From Acinetobacter dispersus (GTDB taxonomy: Bacteria > Pseudomonadota > Gammaproteobacteria > Pseudomonadales > Moraxellaceae): a DNA stretch of 64,000 nucleotides. The position numbers and the translations under genes are program-made. The notes beneath the pieces are model-generated. The model did no database searches and was not told where the DNA came from. It saw only the letters and a list, made by a program, of their open reading frames with translations. Of the stretch, positions 1 to 8,612 are shown one piece after another. Position 1 is the first letter of the stretch. Each line of letters starts with the position of its first letter. Location: assembly GCF_009884975.1 (NCBI RefSeq), contig NZ_CP041970.1, positions 3,844,001 to 3,908,000 of the forward strand. The letters are read 5' to 3'.

Positions 1-591
1 TTCAATGGCTTGCTGTTGCATAAATGGGTTTTTATTTTTAACGCCAATCCCAAGGTCATACACGGCCTTTAGGTTTTTCGCTGGATAATAATCCTTGCGA
101 AGTAGTGGCAGTAACTTTTGCACAGCCAATTGGTCATATTCAGGTTTTCCCTGTCTGAATAATAAATCAGCAAATTCAACGGTTGCTTCATCTGAACCTT
201 GAACAGATGCTTTTTCTAAATACTGTTTATATTTTTGTGGATCTTTGGCAAGACCTAACGTGCCTTTGTGATAGGCTTGAGCCAAACTAAAGCTTGCAGG
301 TCCATATCCTTTATTGGATGCATCTTGATAGTATTGCACAGCTTTTTTCTCATCTTTTGCAGTGCCTTGTCCAGCTTGAGTCATATATCCAATGTTATAG
401 ATCGCCTGCAAGTTTCCTGTATTGGCTAAACGTTGCATTTCTTGAAAAGCGGCAGGATAGTCCTTGGCTTCGTAAAGTTGGGTTGCTTTCGTAAACAGAG
501 GATCTGCTTTAGTGGTTGGAGTCTTATTGTCTGCGGCGAATGTTGCATGGCTTGCAATAGTGATTAAACTCGCAATGAGCAATTTTTTCAT
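1..591 (-). CDS. Sel1-repeat (TPR-like) periplasmic protein, 3' end beyond the window
   Basis: The frame is open from an ATG at 591 down to base 1 (197 codons), so the C-terminus lies outside the window. Residues 1-19 form a typical signal peptide (MKKLLIASLITIASHATFA), so the product is exported. The rest is short helical repeats of the Sel1 type, for example around YNIGYMTQAGQG and FSLAQAYHKGTLG, which usually mediate protein-protein contacts. A GAAAGGA ribosome site precedes the ATG. The partner and exact role cannot be told from the sequence. It is separated from the DsbC-like gene upstream by about 250 bases and probably has its own promoter. Confidence 0.85.
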   Translation of the reverse strand, partial: MKKLLIASLITIASHATFAADNKTPTTKADPLFTKATQLYEAKDYPAAFQEMQRLANTGNLQAIYNIGYMTQAGQGTAKDEKKAVQYYQDASNKGYGPASFSLAQAYHKGTLGLAKDPQKYKQYLEKASVQGSDEATVEFADLLFRQGKPEYDQLAVQKLLPLLRKDYYPAKNLKAVYDLGIGVKNKNPFMQQQAIE

Positions 592-844
592 CTTTTTTTT
601 CCTTTCACGTTGATCTGCTTTCATCCTTTGCATAGCAGAACTCAATATGCTGTTCCCATCATAAAAGCTTGCTGCAAAATGTAAATATGGATTTTGTATA
701 AATCGTAGCAAAGGAGAAAAGTGATATTGATCTTATTTTTATTAAATTAATTAAAATCAGTTAATTGAAATTAATTTTAAAAGAATGGCTTGCGAGTCAT
801 TTGTGGCAAAATGGTCAACAAGCCTTCATATTTTATCTTTATTT

Positions 845-1570
845 TTAGCGACTGGCTTCTTGTAAGAGCTGTTCAATTTGTTCAGCATTTTGCGGGCTAC
901 CTGAAAGTCGCATACCATTTTGCAAGAATAAGGTTGGTGTCCCATCGATTTGTAATTTTTGACCTAAGGCGAGATTTTTCTGTATTGGCGTCTCGCACTG
1001 TGCAGCATTTTTAGGTGCTTTGCGGTGCAGCATATAGTCTTCCCAAGCTTCATACTGATTTTTCGAGCACCAAATTTTATTGGCAACCGCTTCAGCTTGC
1101 GGATGTAATTTTTTAAGCGGGAACAAGAACAGATACACGGTGACATTATCAACTGAAGTCATGTGCTGTTCGAGCTTTTGGCAATAAGGACAATCAGGAT
1201 CACTAAAGACATAGAGGATACGTTTTCCATTACCTTTTACATATTTAATTGCCTGATCGAGTGGTAGTTGTTTGACATCAATCTTACCAAACTCAGCTAA
1301 ACGCTCTTCAGTTAGATTTTTCTTATTTTTGACATCGAGGAGGTTGCCAAAAAACAGGTATTTGGCTGTTTCATCGGTATAGATAATTTTACCCGCGGCA
1401 TAGACTTCATAAATACCAGGTAAAGGAGAGGGGCTAACGGATTTGACTGGAATATCTGGATAATTCTGTTTGAAGTTTTGCTCAAGGGTTTTGCTGTCGG
1501 CATGCAGGCTTTGTACGCTGAGAAGGCTCAGACTGAGTACAGATAACCATGTTTTGATCATTATTTTCAT
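845..1570 (-). CDS. DsbC-like thiol:disulfide interchange protein
   Basis: A periplasmic protein of about 241 residues with an N-terminal signal peptide ending near QSLHA, a DsbC-type N-terminal dimerisation region, and a thioredoxin fold carrying the redox motif C127-P-Y-C130. A second cysteine pair further on (WCSK and AAQC) and a cis-proline TP motif (DGTPTLF) match DsbC, which has a structural disulfide in that region. DsbC isomerises wrong disulfides in exported proteins and is kept reduced by DsbD. I chose the ATG at 1570. A longer reading to 1618 adds 16 residues before the signal peptide and is unlikely; an ATG at 1561 is also possible. Known family: DsbC/DsbG; the CPYC motif favours DsbC. 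Confidence 0.88.
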   Translation of the reverse strand: MKIMIKTWLSVLSLSLLSVQSLHADSKTLEQNFKQNYPDIPVKSVSPSPLPGIYEVYAAGKIIYTDETAKYLFFGNLLDVKNKKNLTEERLAEFGKIDVKQLPLDQAIKYVKGNGKRILYVFSDPDCPYCQKLEQHMTSVDNVTVYLFLFPLKKLHPQAEAVANKIWCSKNQYEAWEDYMLHRKAPKNAAQCETPIQKNLALGQKLQIDGTPTLFLQNGMRLSGSPQNAEQIEQLLQEASR

Positions 1571-1644
1571 GAGAAATCGGTTGTATTGAGAATAGGTGAA
1601 CAATAACCTCCATTTCAATTTTCGACAAGAACGATCGTTAAACT

Positions 1645-1998
1645 TTATTTCAAATAAGGCTGCATTGCCAATTGCAGTAATTCGATTAGTTCAGCATCCA
1701 TATATTGATAGTTGTCAGGGATGTCGAGCACAAAGACTTTCTTATGCATAAGTTGTTTGGAAAATTGTTGTTTGATTTGTTGTTTATGTCGAGATTCCAT
1801 CACAAAAATTTGCTCGGCCCAAGCGATATCTTTGAATGAAATTGTATGTTTGGCGTGGCGGCTAGTTCCCGCTGAACGGGTATGTAGGCCATACCCTTGA
1901 GCGAAAATACGTTCGGCTGTAGGACTACGCCATTGATTGCGACTGCAAATAAAAAGAGTGTTCAGTATGTTAAATCCAACAGTTGAAATGAGCTTCAC
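1645..1998 (-). CDS. Low-molecular-weight protein tyrosine phosphatase-like protein
   Basis: The sequence LFICSRNQWRSPTAE carries the C-x5-R-S phosphate-binding loop of low-molecular-weight tyrosine phosphatases and arsenate reductases, here as C-S-R-N-Q-W-R-S. It continues with a helix rich in basic residues and a short C-terminus with DIPDNYQYMD, which could hold the DP-type catalytic aspartate region in altered form. The start is unclear. There is no ATG before the first beta strand. The nearest standard start is a GTG at 1998 with no ribosome site. Family alignment points to an ATA codon at 1968, which follows GGA at an ideal six-base spacing. The frame overlaps the end of the small gene upstream. 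Function is inferred only from the loop. Confidence 0.7.
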   Translation of the reverse strand: MKLISTVGFNILNTLFICSRNQWRSPTAERIFAQGYGLHTRSAGTSRHAKHTISFKDIAWAEQIFVMESRHKQQIKQQFSKQLMHKKVFVLDIPDNYQYMDAELIELLQLAMQPYLK

Positions 1999-2200
1999 GT
2001 AAATATTTTGCTTTGGCAATTCGAGGGTATTCAATTCTTAATTGCTTGGCACGTGCAAGTTTATCTTGTCGTGTATACAGATATTTCCATTGTTTAGGAG
2101 GCTTCCAATAGAGAGAACTATGCCTACAGCCTCGACCACGAAATAGAAATTTTTGTTTACGTCGCCACGCTCGATTACGTTGTTGTGCTACATCATCCAT
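1970..2200 (-). CDS. Small basic protein of unknown function (76 aa)
   Basis: A 76-residue frame from ATG 2200, unusually rich in Arg, Lys, Trp and Tyr, with the segment RRKQKFLFRGRGCRHS near the N-terminus. I do not recognise the family. Its stop codon (1970-1972) lies two bases before the codon where the phosphatase-like protein should begin, an arrangement typical of translationally coupled genes, which is the main reason to think it is real. The upstream ribosome site is weak. It could alternatively be a chance frame. No signal peptide or membrane segment is visible; the charge suggests nucleic-acid or ribosome contact, but that is speculation. Confidence 0.45.
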   Translation of the reverse strand: MDDVAQQRNRAWRRKQKFLFRGRGCRHSSLYWKPPKQWKYLYTRQDKLARAKQLRIEYPRIAKAKYLREAHFNCWI

Positions 2201-2261
2201 ATTAAAAAACTCATGAGTTGATCGGGTTCAGCAGCCGCGATAACACATGAGCTTTTAATAT

Positions 2262-2280
2262 AAAATCAAAGCCTGATTTT
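2262..2280 (-). terminator. Weak hairpin after ygfZ
   Basis: AAAATCA and TGATTTT form a seven-base A/T-rich stem just beyond the ygfZ stop codon. The T-rich arm gives a short T run on the minus strand. It is a plausible but weak terminator. Confidence 0.35.
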
Positions 2281-2289
2281 GACAAGTAT

Positions 2290-3012
2290 TTAGCTTGGTC
2301 TTGCTACATCACCATTAAGCGTTTCTGGTAAATCTAAAACGGTTACGCCAAGTTCTTCTAAAGCAGCGGGTTTTGCAATCACCAGTGCTAAATAGCCTTC
2401 TTCAAATGCAAGGCTATTCACCACTTCAACATCTTTATTGAGTTGAGTTGCAGAGGCAGGAAGATCACCTTTGGCTTGGATTAAATGAAGCCAGTGCTTT
2501 GGTTTAGCTTTAAACCAAAGACGTGCCACGATTTCCTGGCCAAGGTAACAGCCTTTATCGAAATGCACACCATCACGTTGATGTAAACGTAATTCTTGAG
2601 GTTGGAACAAATGTTCTGTTGTTTGGGTAATCCAAGCTTGCCCAGACTGGATTGCTTGAACTTGCCAAGTATCGATATCTGTCGTTGTTGCAGAAAACTC
2701 GGTTTGTGTGCCGACAACTGTTGGATAAACTGTTCCAACTTCTTCTAGCTTCATTTTAGAAAAAGCCCCAAACTTTTTCATATGCTTAGAAAACTCTTCA
2801 GCCTGATCCTGAGTGGTCACAAGTTCAAAACTTTCTGGATTTAATCTTTTAATCCATAAACCAAAATGAATACGTCCTTTTAAGTCACAAATAGCAGTAT
2901 AGCGACTTTCATTTTCAGGCAAGCGTTCTACATGAACCGTCACTTGACCTTGTAAAAATTTTTGTGCATCGACACCATTTAAACTAAAAGCAGTAAAAGC
3001 AAGCTGACTCAT
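2290..3012 (-). CDS. ygfZ: Folate-binding YgfZ/GcvT-like protein
   Basis: A 240-residue cytoplasmic protein with the family signature K-G-C-Y-L-G-Q-E (in DKGCYLGQEIVARLWF), whose cysteine is the conserved residue of YgfZ. YgfZ binds tetrahydrofolate and supports iron-sulfur enzymes such as MiaB, so it affects tRNA modification and oxidative stress resistance. The N-terminus (FSLNGVDAQKFLQGQV) matches the usual 'G-D-A-x-x-F-L-Q-G-Q' opening of this family. Length is slightly short against E. coli YgfZ (about 326), as is usual for shorter family members. The ATG at 3012 is the natural start. It faces the SRPBCC gene divergently across about 190 bases. Confidence 0.9.
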   Translation of the reverse strand: MSQLAFTAFSLNGVDAQKFLQGQVTVHVERLPENESRYTAICDLKGRIHFGLWIKRLNPESFELVTTQDQAEEFSKHMKKFGAFSKMKLEEVGTVYPTVVGTQTEFSATTTDIDTWQVQAIQSGQAWITQTTEHLFQPQELRLHQRDGVHFDKGCYLGQEIVARLWFKAKPKHWLHLIQAKGDLPASATQLNKDVEVVNSLAFEEGYLALVIAKPAALEELGVTVLDLPETLNGDVARPS

Positions 3013-3200
3013 AGATCAATCCTAAATCTGCGTTCTGGACACTAAAATATGGATTGTTATTTTGCGCCATTTTTCACAAAAAAGCAGCTTGAGATTCTCG
3101 ATATTCGTGCTCAAATGAGCGATTGAAGGCATAGCTTTTGTACAATAAATCGCTATGATGAATCGATCCAACAGAATAATAGTGATATTGGAGAATAATA

Positions 3201-3647
3201 ATGACAGGTACAGTTCGATTACATCGCGTATTTAATGCGCCACCTGCACGTGTGTATAACGCATTTCTTGATCCTGATGCATTGGTTAAATGGCTGCCAC
3301 CGCATGGATTTACCGCGAAAGTTCATCATTTAGATCCACAACAAGGTGGATCTTATAAAATGTCATTTACCAATTTCTCAACGGGGAGCTCGCATTCCTT
3401 TGGTGGAACCTATGTTGAGCTGGTACCCAATGAACTTCTGCGTTATACCGATCGCTTTGACGATCCGAATTTACCGGGTGACATTCAAGTTACAATTCAA
3501 TTGAAGCAAGTACTTGTCGGTACAGAAGTGCAGATTACACAAGAGGGAATCCCAGATGTGATTCCTGTAGAGGCATGTTATCTGGGTTGGCAAGAATCAC
3601 TTTATTTATTGAGCTTATTGGTGCAAGCAGACATACCAGATCAATAA
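3201..3647 (+). CDS. SRPBCC / AHSA1-domain protein
   Basis: A 148-residue soluble protein that opens with VRLHRVFNAPPARVYNAFLD, then LVKWLPPHGFTA and GGSYKMSF. These are the characteristic beginnings of the Aha1-C/START-like (SRPBCC) fold, a helix-grip domain that binds hydrophobic ligands. The C-terminal part (CYLGWQESLYLLSLLV) matches the family's final helix with its G-W-x-x-x-L pattern. The ligand is unknown. The ATG at 3201 has no strong ribosome site but gives the correct domain edge. Three small genes of unknown role follow on the same strand with short gaps and may be co-transcribed. Confidence 0.85.
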   Translation: MTGTVRLHRVFNAPPARVYNAFLDPDALVKWLPPHGFTAKVHHLDPQQGGSYKMSFTNFSTGSSHSFGGTYVELVPNELLRYTDRFDDPNLPGDIQVTIQLKQVLVGTEVQITQEGIPDVIPVEACYLGWQESLYLLSLLVQADIPDQ

Positions 3648-3705
3648 GGAAAACAGTTTAAATCTTAAATACAGAGTTTTGATGATCATTACATCGGGGG
3701 ATGCT

Positions 3706-4044
3706 ATGTCAGAACAAGCGATTGTTGAACGCCGTGAACAACTTGCGCGTATCGCCATGCGGGAAGCTATGGAAAATCAACAAGCCGAAGATAGTGTGGA
3801 GTTGTTTATTCAACACCATCTGGAGGAAGTGGAGCCAGCATATTGGAAAAAACATTTTGCAACTTCAACGCCATCACCTATACAGGTGTTAGAGTTTTTG
3901 GTGCTTGCTCATCAGTGGGAAGATGAGGACTTAGACAGTTATGATATGCTGGATTTTACCTTACCAGACGAAATTACCAACTATGTGATTTGTGTGAGCT
4001 TTGATTCCAAAGGGCAGGTCATAGATATTTCAATGGAAAGTTGA
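3706..4044 (+). CDS. Small acidic conserved protein (DUF2004-like)
   Basis: A 112-residue acidic soluble protein. The start at 3706 follows a GGGGG ribosome site five to six bases upstream; a longer reading from 3679 adds nine residues of non-conserved look. The C-terminal stretch ITNYVICVSFDSKGQV followed by DISMES resembles what I recall of DUF2004, where a short beta-hairpin ends in a conserved M-E-S. This family assignment is from memory and uncertain. No signal peptide, membrane segment or catalytic motif is visible. It lies 22 bases before the DUF488 gene and is probably in one transcript with it. Confidence 0.75.
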   Translation: MSEQAIVERREQLARIAMREAMENQQAEDSVELFIQHHLEEVEPAYWKKHFATSTPSPIQVLEFLVLAHQWEDEDLDSYDMLDFTLPDEITNYVICVSFDSKGQVIDISMES

Positions 4045-4066
4045 ACGGATAAGGTGCTGGAGAGTC

Positions 4067-4423
4067 ATGCAAATCGAGATCAAACGTATTTATGATCCTG
4101 TAGAGCCAACCGATGGGCAGCGTGTACTGGTTGACCGTTTGTGGCCAAGAGGAATTTCTAAAGAGCGTGCGCATTTGGATATTTGGCTGAAGGAAATTGC
4201 ACCTTCTACAGAATTGCGGCAGGCCTTTTGTCATAAGGCTGAGCACTGGCTCAGCTTTCAAGAAGGGTATTATCAGGAATTAAGTGATAATCCACATGTG
4301 AATGAACTTAGAGAAATGGCAAAGCAACAGCAATTGACGCTGATTTATGCAGCTAAAGATCCTGAGCTGAATCATGCTTTGGTACTTAAAAATTATTTAC
4401 TTGGCAAAGCGATTCAAGCCTAA
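4067..4423 (+). CDS. DUF488 (YeaO-like) family protein
   Basis: A 118-residue protein with the strong family signature RVLVDRLWPRGISKE near the N-terminus and LTLIYAAKD near the C-terminus, both hallmarks of the DUF488/YeaO family. The conserved Arg-Leu-Trp-Pro-Arg-Gly segment suggests a phosphate- or nucleotide-binding site, but no reaction has been established that I know of. The central part W-L-K-E-I-A-P-S-T-E-L-R is also conserved. It is cytoplasmic, with no membrane segments. It follows the DUF2004-like gene closely. Confidence 0.9.
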   Translation: MQIEIKRIYDPVEPTDGQRVLVDRLWPRGISKERAHLDIWLKEIAPSTELRQAFCHKAEHWLSFQEGYYQELSDNPHVNELREMAKQQQLTLIYAAKDPELNHALVLKNYLLGKAIQA

Positions 4424-4474
4424 ATTTTGAAAAACTGCGTCTATCCATCATAATAGTCGTTTTGAGTTTCTTTT

Positions 4475-4819
4475 ATGTCTTTTCCAAATTGCCCACAATG
4501 CCAATCAGAATATACTTACCAAGATGGCGACTTATTGATTTGTCCTGAATGTTCACATGAATGGAAGGAAGGGGAAGCATCTGCTTCAGAATTACAAGAC
4601 ATTATTAAAGATGCCAACGGTAATGTATTGGCTGATGGTGATAGCGTTACGGTTGTTAAAGATTTAAAAATTAAAGGTTCATCATCTGTCGTTAAGGTTG
4701 GAACGAAGGTCAAAAGTATTCGTTTGGTGCCTGATGCAAGCGATGGTCATAACATTGATTGTAAAATTGATGGTGTGGGGGCCATGAAATTAAAATCTGA
4801 ATTTGTGAAAAAAGTTTAA
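4475..4819 (+). CDS. yjdM: YjdM/PhnA-type zinc-ribbon protein
   Basis: A 114-residue protein with an N-terminal zinc ribbon made of C-P-x-C (residues 6-9) and C-P-E-C (around 23-26), followed by the beta-rich domain [20 protein letters not shown] and a [12 protein letters not shown] stretch typical of YjdM, formerly called PhnA. The old link with alkylphosphonate use is historical; the protein is not a phosphonoacetate hydrolase and its role is unclear. It ends in a clear hairpin terminator. The start ATG gives exactly the family length (about 111-115). Confidence 0.92.
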   Translation: MSFPNCPQCQSEYTYQDGDLLICPECSHEWKEGEASASELQDIIKDANGNVLADGDSVTVVKDLKIKGSSSVVKVGTKVKSIRLVPDASDGHNIDCKIDGVGAMKLKSEFVKKV

Positions 4820-4833
4820 TTTATTTTTATTGG

Positions 4834-4858
4834 GGAGCATGAAAATGCTCCTTTTTTA
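4834..4858 (+). terminator. Rho-independent terminator after yjdM
   Basis: A perfect GGAGCAT / ATGCTCC stem with a GAAA tetraloop followed by a run of T, 14 bases after the yjdM stop. Confidence 0.9.
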
Positions 4859-4970
4859 TTCATTACATAAATTACCAAAAATGAACAAAATTTAATCTTC
4901 TTAAACGGCAATTGCTGATCTATATTGGATGAGATAACAATCAATACTAACTCCAAAAATAGAGGTCCTT

Positions 4971-5306
4971 ATGGCAGGATGGTTCGAAGTAAGTCAAGCG
5001 AGTGATGGGCAATATCGTTTTGTATTAAAAGCAGGAAATGGTGAGCCAATTTTAAATAGTGAATTATATAAAACCAAAGCAGCTGCGCAGAATGGAATTG
5101 CATCTGTACAAAAAAATAGTCCAGATGATGCACGCTATGAGCGATTAACGTCTAAGAATGATAAGCCTTATTTTAATTTGAAAGCCGCTAACCATCAGGT
5201 GATTGGTACCAGTCAGCTGTATTCAAATGAACAGTCTCGTGATAAAGGCATTGAGTCTGTTAAAAATAATGGGCCATCAGAAACCATTAAAGATTTGACT
5301 GTTTAA
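4971..5306 (+). CDS. YegP-family (DUF1508) protein with two tandem repeats
   Basis: A 111-residue protein made of two copies of the DUF1508 unit. The first runs around FVLKAGNGEPILNSELY, with A-A-x-N-G-I-x-S-V-x-K-N; the second around FNLKAANHQVIGTSQLY, with R-D-K-G-I-E-S-V-K-N-N. YegP-type proteins are small stand-alone proteins of unknown function with a beta-beta-beta-alpha repeat that dimerises in tandem. It is preceded by an AGAGGT ribosome site and its own intergenic region, and shares a bidirectional terminator with proS. Confidence 0.93.
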   Translation: MAGWFEVSQASDGQYRFVLKAGNGEPILNSELYKTKAAAQNGIASVQKNSPDDARYERLTSKNDKPYFNLKAANHQVIGTSQLYSNEQSRDKGIESVKNNGPSETIKDLTV

Positions 5307-5314
5307 ATTAGCAA

Positions 5315-5346
5315 TAAAAAAGCCGTTTCAATGAAACGGCTTTTTT
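5315..5346. terminator. Bidirectional terminator between the YegP-like gene and proS
   Basis: The stem AGCCGTTTCA / TGAAACGGCT is flanked by A6 on one side and T6 on the other. It can therefore stop transcripts from both convergent genes. Confidence 0.92.
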
Positions 5347-5362
5347 ACAGATAGAATTGAGA

Positions 5363-7078
5363 TTAGCGAACAAGTTTTGCTAATAATTCTTCTTTATTGA
5401 GGTTAGTCGCTTCAGCATCACGACGGCCTTTATATTCAAAAGTACCTGCATCCAAGCCTTTCTCACCGATCACGATACGATGTGGAATACCCATCAATTC
5501 AAGATCAGAGAATTTCACGCCTGGACGTTCGTTACGGTCATCTAGTAATACATCATAGCCTTGTGCTTGTAATTCAGCATAGAGTGCTTCAGCTGCTTCA
5601 AACGTACGTGGTGATTTATGTGCATTCATTGGCACAATTGCAACTTCAAAAGGTGCAATCGCTTGTGGCCAAATAATACCTTTATCATCGAAGTTTTGTT
5701 CGATCGCAGCAGCGACAACACGTGTTACACCAATTCCGTAACAACCCATCGTTACGGTAAATGGTTTGCCATCTTCACCTAAGACTTTACAGCCCAAAGC
5801 TTCAGAATACTTTGTACCGAGTTGGAAAATATGACCAACTTCAATACCACGTCTAATTTGGATCGTACCTTTACCATCTGGAGAAGGGTCGCCTTCAACC
5901 ACATTACGTAGGTCAAACACTTCCGTGAATTTCGCATCGCGGTCCCAGTTTACACCTGTTGCATGCTTGTCGACTTCATTTGCACCCGCCACAAAGTCAG
6001 ACAATACCGATGCAGCACGATCTACAATCACAGTTAAGCCTTTTTCAAGCAGACCTTGTGGACCGCAGAAACCAGCTGTTAGGCCGTGTTGTTGCAATTG
6101 TTCTTCAGTTGCAAATGCCAAAGGTGCAGCAATCAATGGATGCTTTTCAGCTTTAATATCATTGAGTTCATGGTCGCCACGGAGGAACAATGCAACAACT
6201 GGTGTATTGCCTTTGTCGTCAGTTGGACCTTGTACCAGCAATGCTTTAACAGACTGTTTGGCATCGGCATTTAAGAACTGGCAAACATCAGCAATGGTTT
6301 TTTGGTTTGGTGTATCAACCAAGGTCAATGCTTGAGTTGCGGCAGCACGCTCACCGACTAAAAGCGCTTCTGCCATTTCAACGTTTGCGGCAAAGTCAGA
6401 TTCTGTCGAGAAAGCGATGTCATCTTCACCACTTGACGCAAGTACGTGGAATTCATGCGATGCAGAACCACCAATTGAACCTGTATCTGCTTGTACTGGA
6501 CGGAAATCCAAGCCTAAGCGTGTAAAGATACGGCTATAGGTGTCATACATGACATCATAGGTTTCTTGTAATGATGCTTGGTCAGCATGGAAAGAATAAG
6601 CATCTTTCATGATGAATTCACGCGAGCGCATTACACCAAAACGTGGACGAATTTCATCACGGAATTTGGTTTGAATTTGATAGAAATTCAATGGTAATTG
6701 CTTATAGCTTTTTAGCTCGTTACGCGCCAAGTCGGTAATGACTTCTTCGTGAGTCGGGCCTAGCACGAATGGGTTGTCATGGCGATCTTTAAAACGTAAT
6801 AACTCTGGGCCGTATTGTTCAAAACGACCAGATTCTTCCCAAAGCGCAGCAGGTTGTGTAACCGGCATGAATACTTCTAATGCGCCTGAACGATTCATTT
6901 CTTCACGAACAATCGCATCCACTTTCTTTAAAACGCGCGTTCCCATGGGCAACCAAGAGTATAAGCCAGAAGCTAATTTACGAATCATCCCCGCACGTAA
7001 CATGAGCTGGTGAGAAATCACTTCAGCATCATTTGGGGTTTCTCTTAACGTTGCAAATAAAAAGCGGCTTGCGCGCAT
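5363..7078 (-). CDS. proS: Prolyl-tRNA synthetase (bacterial type, with editing domain)
   Basis: A 571-residue class II synthetase that charges tRNA-Pro with proline. Motif 1 lies near [17 protein letters not shown], motif 2 in [17 protein letters not shown], and motif 3 near [13 protein letters not shown]. The insertion domain that hydrolyses mischarged Ala-tRNA-Pro lies between motifs 2 and 3 (about residues 230-390), including the conserved [12 protein letters not shown] and FCGPQGL segments. The C-terminal anticodon-binding domain starts near [12 protein letters not shown]. The length equals that of E. coli ProS (572). The ATG at 7078 is the only sensible start ([15 protein letters not shown]). 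It stands alone with its own terminator. Confidence 0.98.
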   Translation of the reverse strand: MRASRFLFATLRETPNDAEVISHQLMLRAGMIRKLASGLYSWLPMGTRVLKKVDAIVREEMNRSGALEVFMPVTQPAALWEESGRFEQYGPELLRFKDRHDNPFVLGPTHEEVITDLARNELKSYKQLPLNFYQIQTKFRDEIRPRFGVMRSREFIMKDAYSFHADQASLQETYDVMYDTYSRIFTRLGLDFRPVQADTGSIGGSASHEFHVLASSGEDDIAFSTESDFAANVEMAEALLVGERAAATQALTLVDTPNQKTIADVCQFLNADAKQSVKALLVQGPTDDKGNTPVVALFLRGDHELNDIKAEKHPLIAAPLAFATEEQLQQHGLTAGFCGPQGLLEKGLTVIVDRAASVLSDFVAGANEVDKHATGVNWDRDAKFTEVFDLRNVVEGDPSPDGKGTIQIRRGIEVGHIFQLGTKYSEALGCKVLGEDGKPFTVTMGCYGIGVTRVVAAAIEQNFDDKGIIWPQAIAPFEVAIVPMNAHKSPRTFEAAEALYAELQAQGYDVLLDDRNERPGVKFSDLELMGIPHRIVIGEKGLDAGTFEYKGRRDAEATNLNKEELLAKLVR

Positions 7079-7275
7079 GGAAACTGTCCTAAAGTTAAGT
7101 GTTATTTAAAAAGTGCTATAAAATGAGCAAAATAATGGGCTCAGTTTTGAGCAATTGGCATTATGACATGAATCATTCAATTTCGCGCAGTATAAAGTAC
7201 CGCAATGGCTTTAAATATTGGAATTGTTTAAAGATTAATGTCGAGATGATCAGGGGATTATTGCATATTCAGGGT

Positions 7276-7929
7276 TTAGGTCGAGCCGAGAGCATTTAAA
7301 CGATTGATAATATCGCTATATTCCACTTCGGTCTTATGATAGGCATTGCGTAAACTTTCAACGGTTTTTTTGACGTTTTCAATATTTTGAGCATTATTCT
7401 CAAGGTTGCTTTTAAGTTGTGCTGGTAGCATTTCACCTTTGCGGTGATATTCCATTTCTTGACGTTTAAAACCAATCTTATCTTTTTGCAATTGCTGCAA
7501 TTGTTCCTGTTGATAATTCAGCTGTTTTTTTAGGTTTGCTAAAATCTGATCTCTTTTCGCTGCTGCAATTTGCGGGCTGCCATAGGCACGCTTTAGCTTC
7601 AAGTCCTGTTCTCGGCGACGAGCAATTGATTCGCGTTGAGAGGATTGTTGGGCATCGACGGCAGCGTTATATGGCCGGTTACGTTTGATTACTTGCATAT
7701 TACGGTCAAGTGCTTCATAACCGTAGCGGATATGTTCTGGTGTGACTGAGGTGCTGACATTGGCAACTCGGTTTTTGTCATAATAACGATACCAAACCGC
7801 TTTAGACTGTTCAGTCGTTGCAAAAGATGAACTGCTCATAAATAGCAAAAGGAAAAAACAACAAATGTAAGTACGAGTAATCGTTGTAAAGTGACGAATG
7901 CGGAAACCGCACTTTAACGAACCAGTCAT
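7276..7929 (-). CDS. Exported coiled-coil protein, DUF4124-like N-terminus
   Basis: A 217-residue protein. Residues about 19-40 (YICCFFLLLFMSSSSFA) are a signal peptide, so the product is periplasmic or membrane-attached. The next 60 residues (KAVWYRYYDKNRVANVSTSV then EHIRYGYEALD) resemble the short beta domain of DUF4124, where an aromatic-rich 'Y-R-Y-x-D-x-x-G' unit is typical. The remainder is a long helix rich in Q, K, E and L with heptad spacing, probably a coiled coil. A GGGGA ribosome site supports the ATG at 7929. Function is unknown. It is divergent from pilG across 279 bases, which must hold both promoters. Confidence 0.8.
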   Translation of the reverse strand: MTGSLKCGFRIRHFTTITRTYICCFFLLLFMSSSSFATTEQSKAVWYRYYDKNRVANVSTSVTPEHIRYGYEALDRNMQVIKRNRPYNAAVDAQQSSQRESIARRREQDLKLKRAYGSPQIAAAKRDQILANLKKQLNYQQEQLQQLQKDKIGFKRQEMEYHRKGEMLPAQLKSNLENNAQNIENVKKTVESLRNAYHKTEVEYSDIINRLNALGST

Positions 7930-8208
7930 TACATTCCCCGTAAAAAAGTTAATTAAATCACTTATTTTTAAATAATAATCAGTTGTATATTAGTGCTAAT
8001 TTATACATTTAAAAATAGTTATTCAGCAAAAAAAATAGGAATTTAATCAAAAGTGTGAACTGTTTAGGATTGTTTAGAGAAACTGATAGATTGGTTCAAA
8101 AAACTTCATTGATAATGCAAGTAAAGATATGTTAAAAATATCAACTAATCTGTATAAAACAAATTAAACCAACCATAATTTGTATTGAGTATTGGGGCAG
8201 GACAATAA

Positions 8209-8592
8209 ATGGAAGATAAATTTCAAAATTTAAAGGTGATGGTGATTGACGATTCAAAAACGATTCGTCGTACAGCTGAGACCTTGTTGCAACGTGAAGG
8301 TTGTGAGGTCATTACTGCTGTTGATGGCTTTGAAGCATTATCAAAAATCGCAGAAGCCAATCCAGATATCGTTTTTGTAGACATCATGATGCCTCGTTTA
8401 GACGGTTATCAAACCTGTGCATTAATTAAAAATTCTCTAAATTATCAAAATATTCCAGTGATTATGTTATCAAGCAAAGACGGTTTGTTTGATCAGGCTA
8501 AAGGGCGTGTTGTGGGGTCGGATGAATATTTAACCAAGCCATTTAGTAAAGATGAGCTGTTAAATGCGATTCGCAACCACGTTAGCGCATAA
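8209..8592 (+). CDS. pilG: Twitching motility response regulator PilG
   Basis: A 127-residue single receiver domain. Acidic residues D-D sit in VMVIDDSKTIRR, the phospho-accepting Asp in IVFVDIMMPRLDGYQT, the conserved Thr/Ser switch in VIMLSSKDG, and the Lys in YLTKPFSKDEL. PilG relays phosphate from the ChpA kinase toward pilus extension, and in Pseudomonas it also feeds into cAMP signalling. It is the first gene of the pilGHIJ-chpA operon, followed 20 bases later by pilH. The start ATG follows GGGGCAGG. Confidence 0.95.
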   Translation: MEDKFQNLKVMVIDDSKTIRRTAETLLQREGCEVITAVDGFEALSKIAEANPDIVFVDIMMPRLDGYQTCALIKNSLNYQNIPVIMLSSKDGLFDQAKGRVVGSDEYLTKPFSKDELLNAIRNHVSA

Positions 8593-8612
8593 AATTAAAG
8601 ATTGAGGAAAAA

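Noticed and set aside
5925..6335. 136-residue plus-strand frame inside proS
   Set aside because: Antisense to a continuous, motif-complete proS gene. Such long antisense frames follow from codon bias.
7099..7299. 66-residue plus-strand frame between proS and the coiled-coil gene
   Set aside because: It overlaps the end of the well-supported minus-strand gene, has no ribosome site and no recognisable pattern. The region is more likely the proS promoter.
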